From contig CAMTOL010000145.1 in the NCBI GenBank assembly GCA_947074135.1, positions 1-5,924 on the forward strand: 5,924 nucleotides of DNA, in the 5' to 3' direction. Below, in pieces: positions 1-5,739 of this stretch. Source of the DNA: an uncultured Rikenellaceae bacterium (GTDB lineage Bacteria; Bacteroidota; Bacteroidia; Bacteroidales; Rikenellaceae). The notes beneath the pieces are model-generated. The model made no database searches. It was given only the letters and a program-made list of their open reading frames with translations, and was not told where the DNA came from. A program made the position numbers and the translations under genes. Every line of letters begins with the position of its first letter. Within the stretch, counting starts at the first letter, position 1.

Positions 1-1373
1 GGCTCATCAAGCACCAAAAAATTTGGATTCGAAATCAAAATCGAACATAAATACAACCTCCTGCGCTCTCCACCGCTTAGTTTTGCCACAAAATCGTGTT
101 GCGAAGCGGGTGAGAATAAAAATTGTTGCAGAAATTGCGATGCAGTGAGCCGACTGCCATTCGACAGTGCAATATCTTCCGAAATTCGCTTTATAACATC
201 TATAACCTTGTCGTCCTCGTTAAACTCCAACCCCGTTTGTGAGTAGTAGCCAAACTTAATCGTATCGCCAATCTCAACCGTACCGCTATCTTGAGCCACT
301 TCGCCAAGCAACATCTTTATAAATGTCGATTTACCAACCCCGTTTTCGCCAACAATACCGACCTTTTCTCCTTTTGAAAAAGTATAACTGAAATCTCGCA
401 GAATAACCTTATCGCCGTAGGCTTTTTTAAGGTTCTGCATCTCGAAAATCTTAGTTCCAATCCTCGAAGCATCGATACCTAGATTTATCTGTTTAGCGGT
501 TTGAGTAGTTCGGCGTTGTTTTGATAGCTCGTCGAAGGCATCAATTCGATACTTTGCTTTGCCAGTTCGTGCCGACGGAGTGCGGCGAATCCACTCCAAT
601 TCACGCTTGTAGAGGTTACGAGTCTTGTCCGCCATCAGGTTTTCAAGCTCTATACGTTCGTTTCGTTTTTCGAGATAATAGCTATAATTGCCACTATAAC
701 TAAAAACCTGTTTTGCATCAATCTCAATAATTCGGCTACAAACTCTGTCCAGAAAATATCGGTCGTGGGTTACCATTAACAGAGTTATTCTTGTTTTGGC
801 AAGGTAATCCTCCAGCCACTCGGTCATTTGTAGGTCTAGGTGGTTGGTAGGCTCGTCAAGAATCAATAGGTCGGGCTTCGAAATCAGAGCATTAGCAAGT
901 GCCACACGCTTTATCTGTCCTCCCGAAAGCTCCCCAATGGGCTGCTCAAATCTCGTAACGTTTAGCTTTGAGAGAATCTCTTTGGCTTGTTGTTCGTAGT
1001 CCCACGCCTGGGCAGCGTCCATTTGTGCAATCGCCTCGTTGAGTCCTATGCCACTGTTAAGAGCCTTTTCGTACTCTGCAATTACCTCTGAAGTTCGCCC
1101 TCCGCCATAAAAACAGGCATCGAGAACACTCATAGTAGGTGGAAACTGTGGGTTTTGTTCCAAATAACCAACTTTGGCATCTCGACGAAAAGTCAAACCT
1201 CCGTTTTGGTAATCTTCACGATTTGCTATAATATTGAGTAGAGTAGTTTTGCCTGTTCCGTTAGCTGCGATAAGTGCAACCTTCTCATCAGCTTCGATTG
1301 TGAGTGAAATATTTTCGAAGAGCACTCTTTCGCCAAACGATTTGGTGAGTGATTCAATCTGCAATAATGACAT
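1..1373 (-). CDS. Uup-like ABC-F ATPase, partial (C-terminus outside window)
   Basis: This is a soluble twin-ATPase of the ABC-F family, which acts on ribosomes or nucleic acid rather than as a membrane transporter. Reading from the ATG at 1373-1371, 457 full codons are open to the window edge. Domain 1 has Walker A at residues 36-43 (AANGTGKT), signature LSGGQ at 149-153, Walker B ending D173-E174 in LDEPTNHLD, and the H-switch at H203 (VTHDR). The inter-domain linker, about residues 225-300, carries the ABC-F hallmark EWIRRTPSARTGKAKYRI. Domain 2 has Walker A GENGVGKS with K348, signature LSGGE at 432-436, and Walker B D456-E457, where the window stops. No membrane segments are visible. Uup proteins run to about 620-635 residues, so the second H-switch and C-terminal coiled coil are missing only because of the window edge. 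Linker and second-signature context favour Uup over other ABC-F subgroups. The gene is divergent from the oxalate operon, with no evident functional link. Confidence 0.93.
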   Translation of the reverse strand, partial: MSLLQIESLTKSFGERVLFENISLTIEADEKVALIAANGTGKTTLLNIIANREDYQNGGLTFRRDAKVGYLEQNPQFPPTMSVLDACFYGGGRTSEVIAEYEKALNSGIGLNEAIAQMDAAQAWDYEQQAKEILSKLNVTRFEQPIGELSGGQIKRVALANALISKPDLLILDEPTNHLDLQMTEWLEDYLAKTRITLLMVTHDRYFLDRVCSRIIEIDAKQVFSYSGNYSYYLEKRNERIELENLMADKTRNLYKRELEWIRRTPSARTGKAKYRIDAFDELSKQRRTTQTAKQINLGIDASRIGTKIFEMQNLKKAYGDKVILRDFSYTFSKGEKVGIVGENGVGKSTFIKMLLGEVAQDSGTVEIGDTIKFGYYSQTGLEFNEDDKVIDVIKRISEDIALSNGSRLTASQFLQQFLFSPASQHDFVAKLSGGERRRLYLCSILISNPNFLVLDE

Positions 1374-1399
1374 AGTTTGATATCTAAAAATTTGTAACA

Positions 1400-1431
1400 C
1401 AAAGATAGTAATTAATTATGTGAGTTTAAAA
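1400..1431 (-). promoter_or_regulatory. Bacteroidota-type promoter for the ABC-F gene
   Basis: On the minus strand, TATCTTTG (complement of 1400-1407) is an exact match to the Bacteroidota -7 consensus TAnnTTTG. The -33 element is weak: at the expected 20-nt spacing there is TTTT (complement of 1428-1431) rather than TTTG, with a TTG three to four bases further upstream. Transcription would start around 1393-1395, leaving a leader of about 20 nt before the ATG at 1373. The call rests on motif and position only. Confidence 0.6.
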
Positions 1432-1449
1432 CAAGTAGATTTTTATTGC

Positions 1450-1465
1450 CCAATATACGCATTGG
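1450..1465. repeat. Short palindrome CCAAT-N6-ATTGG upstream of frc
   Basis: CCAAT (1450-1454) and ATTGG (1461-1465) are perfect reverse complements separated by ATACGC. The half-site spacing is what a dimeric helix-turn-helix regulator would use. TGCC just before it and GGCA at 1470-1473 give an imperfect outer pair of arms. It sits about 100 bp upstream of the frc start codon and about 77 bp upstream of the ABC-F start. A five-base arm can arise by chance, so an operator role is only an inference. Confidence 0.3.
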
Positions 1466-1522
1466 TAATGGCATAGATGTTGATATTCTCTAATTGTGCA
1501 TTGATTATTTTATATGCCATTA
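1466..1522. repeat. Perfect 10-bp inverted repeat upstream of frc, possible operator
   Basis: TAATGGCATA (1466-1475) is exactly reverse-complemented by TATGCCATTA (1513-1522), with 37 nt between the arms. The left arm abuts the shorter palindrome at 1450-1465, so the two form a cluster of symmetrical sites. The arms could be paired operator sites for a regulator of the oxalate operon or, if transcribed, the base of a long-looped stem in the frc leader. No regulator gene lies in the window. Confidence 0.4.
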
Positions 1523-1549
1523 GATTATTTTATTTATTATTATTCTTAT

Positions 1550-1555
1550 AGGAGG
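1550..1555 (+). promoter_or_regulatory. Perfect Shine-Dalgarno (AGGAGG) for frc
   Basis: AGGAGG lies 7 nt upstream of the frc ATG at 1563, which is ideal sequence and spacing. It fixes the frc start codon. It stands out because Bacteroidota genes usually lack such motifs, and the next two genes in this operon have only A-rich or weakly purine-rich leaders. Confidence 0.85.
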
Positions 1556-1562
1556 AAACGTT

Positions 1563-2834
1563 ATGAAATCACCATTAGAAGGAATTAAAGTCATTGATAT
1601 GACTCAAGTACAGTCAGGTCCAAGTTGTACACAAATGTTGGCGTGGTTAGGAGCCGAAGTAATTAAGATTGAACGTCCCGGTGCAGGTGACCCAACACGA
1701 GATGAGATGTTAGATGTTGAGGGATTAGATTCACTCTATTTTTTGCAATTAAATAGTGGTAAACGCTCAATTGAACTTGATGGCAAATCGGCTCAAGGTA
1801 AAGAGATTATGACAAAGTTACTCAAAAGCGCAGATATTTTTGTAGAGAATCTTCACCCAGGTGCAGTTGATGCTATGGGTTTCTCGTGGGAAGAGGCTCA
1901 CAAGATTAACCCTCGTTTGATTTATGGAACAATCAAAGGTTTTAACGCTGACTCTCCATTTGCAAAGGTAAAGGCATTTGAACCTGTTGCTCAGTGTGCC
2001 GGAGGTGCGGCAGCTACAACTGGTTGGTGGGAAGGTGAGTATAACATTCCTACCCAAAGTGGTGCAGCATTAGGCGATAGCAATACAGGTATGCACCTAG
2101 TTATTGGACTAATGGCAGCTCTTAGACTTCGAGATCAAACAGGCGAAGGTAGTTATGTGCAACAATCAATGCAAGATGCAGTTCTTAACCTTTGTCGTGT
2201 AAAACTTCGTGACCAACTTATTCTCGAAAAAGTGGGTGCATTAAAGCACGCTCCAAGCTACCCTGCAAATAAAGGGGAGAAGACTGTTCCTCGTTTTGGT
2301 AATGCCGAAGGTGGACAAGTGCTAGGTTGGTGCTATAAGTGTAAAGGTTGGGAGAGCGATCCTAATGCATTTGTCTATATTGTGCTTCAAAACGAATCGA
2401 AAGCTTTTGCAGAGGCTTGTGTGGCACTAGGTCAACCTCAATGGGCAAACGATCCTAAATACAACACTCCAGAGGCTCGTAACTTAGTTAAAAATGAGAT
2501 ATACAAAGGAGTAGAGCAGTATACTATTACACGCGACAAATTCCAAGTAGTAGATGAGTTGGCAAAAGCTGGTGTGCCTTGCGGTCCTGTGCTAAGTATG
2601 TTGGATATTGAGAAGGATCAATCGCTATATAAATGCGGTACATTGGTGGAGGTTGAGCAGCCTAAACGTGGTAAGTTTATCACAATCGGTTGTCCTCCTA
2701 AATTCTCTAATTTTACTCCCAATGTTAAAGCAGCTCCGCTTCTTGGAGCCGATACAGATGCAATACTTGGTGAACTTGGCTATACCGATGCTCAAATCAA
2801 AGAGTTTAGAGCCAACAAAGTGGTTTGCAAATAG
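1563..2834 (+). CDS. frc: Formyl-CoA:oxalate CoA-transferase (class III CoA-transferase)
   Basis: Transfers CoA from formyl-CoA to oxalate, giving oxalyl-CoA and formate in the cytosol. The 423-residue length fits the family (E. coli YfdW about 416, Oxalobacter FRC about 428). Family landmarks run end to end: SGPSCTQMLAWLGAEVIKIE (residues 18-37), the CAGGAAATTGWW block (145-156), GAALGDSNTGMHL (167-179) containing the presumed catalytic aspartate D172, SMQDAVLNLCRVKLRDQ (202-218), and KAAPLLG near the C-terminus. Q17, R38, Y59 and K137, equivalents of residues around the active site or CoA site in FRC, are kept. As I recall the sequences, it is closer to YfdW than to Oxalobacter FRC. Oddities: residue 48 is Glu (Trp in FRC), residue 139 is Phe (Tyr in FRC), and the active-site glycine loop reads NAEGGQ rather than NAGGGGQ. 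A strong Shine-Dalgarno supports the start. It is the first gene of the operon, 39 bp before oxc. Family assignment is very secure; exact substrate preference is inferred from the neighbouring oxc. Confidence 0.95.
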   Translation: MKSPLEGIKVIDMTQVQSGPSCTQMLAWLGAEVIKIERPGAGDPTRDEMLDVEGLDSLYFLQLNSGKRSIELDGKSAQGKEIMTKLLKSADIFVENLHPGAVDAMGFSWEEAHKINPRLIYGTIKGFNADSPFAKVKAFEPVAQCAGGAAATTGWWEGEYNIPTQSGAALGDSNTGMHLVIGLMAALRLRDQTGEGSYVQQSMQDAVLNLCRVKLRDQLILEKVGALKHAPSYPANKGEKTVPRFGNAEGGQVLGWCYKCKGWESDPNAFVYIVLQNESKAFAEACVALGQPQWANDPKYNTPEARNLVKNEIYKGVEQYTITRDKFQVVDELAKAGVPCGPVLSMLDIEKDQSLYKCGTLVEVEQPKRGKFITIGCPPKFSNFTPNVKAAPLLGADTDAILGELGYTDAQIKEFRANKVVCK

Positions 2835-2873
2835 AGTTGCATCTATGTAATTAATTAATGTTAATGAGAAAAG

Positions 2874-4568
2874 ATGGATAATTCTAATTTAACTGATGGT
2901 ATGCACGTTTTTGTCGATGCGTTGCTCAAAAACGGTATTGATACTATATATGGTGTTGTTGGCATACCTGTTACCGACCTTGCTCGTCACGCTCAGGAGA
3001 TGGGTATAAAATATTACGGTTTTCGACACGAACAGTCGGCTGGTAACGCCGCGGCAATTACTGGATTTTTGACTAAGAAACCAGGTATCTGCCTGACTGT
3101 TTCTGCACCCGGATTCTTGAATGGACTCACAGCTCTGGCTAATGCTACTGTCAACGGTTTTCCGATGATTCAGATTAGTGGTAGTAGTGATAGAGCAATT
3201 ATAGACCTTCAACAGGGCGACTACGAAGAGTTGGACCAGATGAATGCAGCGAAGCCTTTTGCAAAGGCTGCATATCGTATCAATCGTCCTGAAGATATTG
3301 CCGTTGGTTTGGCTCGTGCTATTCGAACTGCTATATCTGGTCGCCCTGGTGGAGTCTATCTCGACCTTACCACTGCACTGTTAGGCTCAACGATTGATAA
3401 GACGGTGGCAGATAACTCGTTGTTTGTGCCTGTGTGTCCTGCGCCAAAACAGATTCCGAGTCAAGAGTCTATTGAGAGGGCATTAAAACTCCTAGGCGAC
3501 GCTAAAAAACCGCTTATTATACTTGGTAAAGGTGCGGCTTACTCTCAAGCTGATGCTAATATTAGAGAGTTTATCGAAACAACCAATATCCCATTCCTTC
3601 CGATGTCGATGGCTAAAGGTCTGCTCGAAGATGATCACAAACTTTGTGCGGCTGCGGCTCGCTCTTTAGTGCTTGAGAATGCTGATGTGGTGATGCTTGT
3701 CGGAGCTAGATTGAATTGGTTGTTGTCGCACGGCAAGGGAAAACATTGGAATCCGGCAGTGCGTTTTGTGCAACTTGATATTGAACCCAAAGAGATAGAT
3801 AGCAATGTTAGAATCGATGCACCTGTTGTAGGCGATATATCGTCATCTATTGAGCTGATGGTTGCAGGTTTGGGTAAATCTCCAGTTAAGGCATCTTCGG
3901 ATTGGTTGGCTCAAATTGATGCTGATAAGAGTGTAAATATTCAGAAGATGGCAGCCAAGTTAGCTGCTGTAACCTCTCCTATGGATTTCTATACGGCACT
4001 AGGTGCAGTCAAAGAGGTGATTGATGCCAATAAAGATATCTATTTAGTCAACGAAGGGGCTAATACTCTCGATGATACTCGCAATGCTATCAATATGTAT
4101 CAACCTCGTCATCGTTTAGATTGCGGAACGTGGGGTGTAATGGGTGTAGGAATGGGTTATGCTATTGGTGCGGCAGTGACTAGCGGCAAACCAATTGTTA
4201 TGATTGATGGAGATAGTGCTTTTGGGTTTAGCGGAATGGAGATTGAAACGGTATGTCGATTCAAACTGCCTGTTACTATTGTTATTTTCAATAACGGAGG
4301 TATCTATCGTGGCGACCATATTGACCTAAGTGGCAAAGGTGCTCCCTCGCCAACTACGTTGATGGTGAGTGCTCGTTACGATAAACTTATCGAAGCTTTT
4401 GGCGGAACCCCATACAATGTAGCGACTCCACAAGAGCTAAAAGATGCTCTTGCAAGTGGTATAACGTCAGGTAAACCGACACTTATCAACTGTGTAATTG
4501 ACCCTGCAACAGGTACAGAGAGCGGTCATATTAGTAGCCTCAATCCAAAGACAGTGGCTGGAAAATGA
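2874..4568 (+). CDS. oxc: Oxalyl-CoA decarboxylase (ThDP-dependent)
   Basis: Decarboxylates oxalyl-CoA to formyl-CoA and CO2, using thiamine diphosphate and Mg2+, in the cytosol. The 564-residue length matches Oxalobacter OXC (568). The N-terminal ThDP pyrimidine-binding domain (about 7-170) has the cofactor-activating Glu as E53 in FRHEQSAG, and LQQGDYEELDQMN with Y117-E118, matching the FRC-partner OXC active-site Tyr-Glu pair. The central domain (about 195-330) keeps LGKGAAY and GARLNWLLSHGKGK. The C-terminal diphosphate-binding domain has GDSAFGFSGMEIETV from G446 and NNGGIY at 473-478, giving Mg2+ ligands D447 and N474. The C-terminal lid reads ESGH: S550 aligns with the Ser of OXC's SGR motif, but H552 replaces its Arg. 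The start at 2874 is supported because the N-terminal LTDGMHV aligns with LTDGFHV of OXC; the later Met10 would lose this. The leader is only weakly purine-rich. It is cotranscribed with frc and 28 bp before the transporter gene. Confidence 0.96.
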   Translation: MDNSNLTDGMHVFVDALLKNGIDTIYGVVGIPVTDLARHAQEMGIKYYGFRHEQSAGNAAAITGFLTKKPGICLTVSAPGFLNGLTALANATVNGFPMIQISGSSDRAIIDLQQGDYEELDQMNAAKPFAKAAYRINRPEDIAVGLARAIRTAISGRPGGVYLDLTTALLGSTIDKTVADNSLFVPVCPAPKQIPSQESIERALKLLGDAKKPLIILGKGAAYSQADANIREFIETTNIPFLPMSMAKGLLEDDHKLCAAAARSLVLENADVVMLVGARLNWLLSHGKGKHWNPAVRFVQLDIEPKEIDSNVRIDAPVVGDISSSIELMVAGLGKSPVKASSDWLAQIDADKSVNIQKMAAKLAAVTSPMDFYTALGAVKEVIDANKDIYLVNEGANTLDDTRNAINMYQPRHRLDCGTWGVMGVGMGYAIGAAVTSGKPIVMIDGDSAFGFSGMEIETVCRFKLPVTIVIFNNGGIYRGDHIDLSGKGAPSPTTLMVSARYDKLIEAFGGTPYNVATPQELKDALASGITSGKPTLINCVIDPATGTESGHISSLNPKTVAGK

Positions 4569-4596
4569 TCTAATTAATTTGAACTATTGAATAAAA

Positions 4597-5592
4597 ATGT
4601 GGAATATAATTTTAACTGACCTCATTCCAATATTTGTTATTATGATATTGGGTTACATCTCTGGTAAAAGAGGTGCTTTTAGTGAGGAGAACTCTCGTAG
4701 CTTCAATAAGTTTGTGCTTAACTATGCACTTCCTGCTGCTCTGTTTCTCTCAATTGTCAAAGGCGATAGAGAGATGTTGTTCTCCGACGGAAAACTATTC
4801 TTGGTGAGCCTTATTGTGATTATGGGTTGTTACTTCTGGTCATACTTCTCGTGTAAAAAGTTCTTTAAACACACCAAAGCAGAGGCTGCAATTAGTGGGC
4901 TTATTGGGGGTGCTCCAACCATTGGTTTTTTGGGGTTTGCTGTACTCGAACCTATCTATGGGGGTAGTGCAACAACAGGACTTGTAGTTGCTGTGGTGGC
5001 TATTGTAGTTAATGCCATCGCAATTCCAGCTGCCCTGTATCTGTTGAACCCAGCGTCGCTGCAACAAAATAGTGCTGCAACTGCTGCAACTGCTCAAAAT
5101 GGAGCGCCAGCCACTGCAACTCCACCTAAGAAGAGTAGTAATGCGTTACTAAATGCTCTTAAAGAGCCTGTTGTCTGGTCGCCAATTATAGCTGTGATTT
5201 TGGTTTTGTGTGGAGTTCATTTTCCCGAAAAAGCTGAACCTTCGTTTGATTTAATCTCTAAGGCTAACGCTGGTGTTGCGGTTTTTGCTGCTGGTTTGAC
5301 ACTCTCTGCTCATAAGTTTGAGTTTGATAAAGAGGTTATATATAACACCTTTGTTAAGCTGATTCTAATGCCAGCACTGTTTCTCATTATCGGTAAATTG
5401 TTCGGAATGGAGGTTGAAAAGCTTCAGATGTTAGTGCTTGCTGGTGCACTCCCTCCAGTTTTTTCTGGTATTATTATCGGAAGTCGCTATCAAACCTATG
5501 TCAGAACTGGTACGTCGTCGCTTGCAGTTAGTACGCTACTCTTTATGGTGACTGCTCCATTGTGGATATGGATTGCTCAGTTAGTAGCTTAA
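4597..5592 (+). CDS. AEC-family membrane transporter (YfdV-like), putative oxalate/formate carrier
   Basis: A polytopic inner-membrane carrier of the auxin-efflux-carrier (AEC) family, whose bacterial members are linked to carboxylate transport. Its 331 residues show about ten hydrophobic segments, roughly at 4-22, 38-54, 66-85, 98-117, 124-150, 193-208, 222-237, 250-268, 276-296 and 306-329, in two halves of five. Visible features include [14 protein letters not shown] (37-50), the glycine-rich [19 protein letters not shown] (101-119) and [16 protein letters not shown] (283-298). A hydrophilic Ala/Thr/Pro/Gln-rich linker at about 152-183 joins the halves and makes it somewhat longer than E. 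coli YfdV (about 314). It is the last gene of the frc-oxc operon, in the same place as yfdV in the E. coli yfd cluster, so oxalate uptake or oxalate/formate exchange is a reasonable inference; the sequence itself does not prove the substrate. The leader is A-rich with no Shine-Dalgarno, and a strong terminator follows. Confidence 0.9.
   Translation: MWNIILTDLIPIFVIMILGYISGKRGAFSEENSRSFNKFVLNYALPAALFLSIVKGDREMLFSDGKLFLVSLIVIMGCYFWSYFSCKKFFKHTKAEAAISGLIGGAPTIGFLGFAVLEPIYGGSATTGLVVAVVAIVVNAIAIPAALYLLNPASLQQNSAATAATAQNGAPATATPPKKSSNALLNALKEPVVWSPIIAVILVLCGVHFPEKAEPSFDLISKANAGVAVFAAGLTLSAHKFEFDKEVIYNTFVKLILMPALFLIIGKLFGMEVEKLQMLVLAGALPPVFSGIIIGSRYQTYVRTGTSSLAVSTLLFMVTAPLWIWIAQLVA
5073..5094 (+). 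repeat. 9-bp tandem repeat in the transporter linker
   Basis: TGCTGCAAC is repeated exactly twice, followed by a partial third copy (TGCT). It lies inside the transporter gene and encodes the alternating Ala-Ala-Thr stretch of the central hydrophilic linker. As the unit is a multiple of three, copy-number change would lengthen or shorten the linker without shifting frame. Confidence 0.7.
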
Positions 5593-5614
5593 TCTTAGCT
5601 TATATATCATAGTT

Positions 5615-5651
5615 ATTGCTCTTGTGGAAATCTGCAAGAGCAATTTTTTTT
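5615..5651 (+). terminator. Intrinsic terminator of the oxalate operon
   Basis: ATTGCTCTTG (5615-5624) pairs perfectly with CAAGAGCAAT (5635-5644), a 10-bp stem with a 10-nt loop. A run of eight T residues (5644-5651) begins with the last base of the stem. It starts 22 bp after the transporter stop codon and separates the operon from the downstream phosphodiesterase gene. Confidence 0.92.
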
Positions 5652-5672
5652 GTAGTAGTTAAGAAATCAGAC

Positions 5673-5702
5673 TTTGATATTAGGTGTATTTGAATAATTT
5701 TG
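5673..5702 (+). promoter_or_regulatory. Bacteroidota-type promoter for the downstream phosphodiesterase gene
   Basis: TTTG (5673-5676) and TAATTTTG (5695-5702) match the Bacteroidota -33 (TTTG) and -7 (TAnnTTTG) elements, with an 18-nt spacer, close to the usual 19-21. Transcription would start near 5707-5709, giving a leader of about 30 nt before the ATG at 5740. Its position just after the terminator supports an independent transcription unit. Confidence 0.72.
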
Positions 5703-5739
5703 CATACATTTACTAATTAATTCAATCAAAAAACCTAAG

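Larger units (their letters stand above)
1550..5651 (+). other. frc-oxc-AEC oxalate-degradation operon (inferred transcription unit)
   Basis: Three same-strand genes have gaps of 39 and 28 bp, no terminator between them, and one strong terminator right after the third. They encode both enzymes of the formyl-CoA-cycling oxalate pathway plus a carrier. The pair uses up a cytosolic proton per oxalate, so it may serve energy conservation, acid tolerance or oxalate detoxification. No clear promoter match was found for frc, so the 5' end of the transcript is unknown; the start given here is the ribosome binding site. Confidence 0.85.

Noticed and set aside
521..703. 60-residue open frame on the plus strand
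   Set aside because: It lies wholly inside the ABC-F gene on the opposite strand, shows no recognisable domain, and has no leader of its own; the minus-strand frame carries clear ABC motifs throughout.
1501..1549. AT-rich run as a microsatellite or a classical sigma-70 promoter (TTGATT at 1501)
   Set aside because: There is no regular repeat unit, and a -35/-10 pair of the E. coli kind is not expected in Bacteroidota; AT-richness alone explains it.
2608..2850. 80-residue plus-strand open frame overlapping the end of frc
   Set aside because: Out of frame with frc, whose conserved C-terminus (KAAPLLG region) occupies the same bases; the alternative peptide has no recognisable features.
2901..2903. 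Later start codon for oxc at Met10
   Set aside because: Would drop the LTDG segment that aligns with Oxalobacter OXC; the upstream ATG at 2874 gives the expected length.
2889..3212. 107-residue antisense open frame within oxc
   Set aside because: It is antisense to the highly conserved ThDP-binding N-terminus of oxc and is low in recognisable structure, so it is a coding shadow. Shorter antisense frames in frc, later oxc and the transporter were rejected for the same reason.
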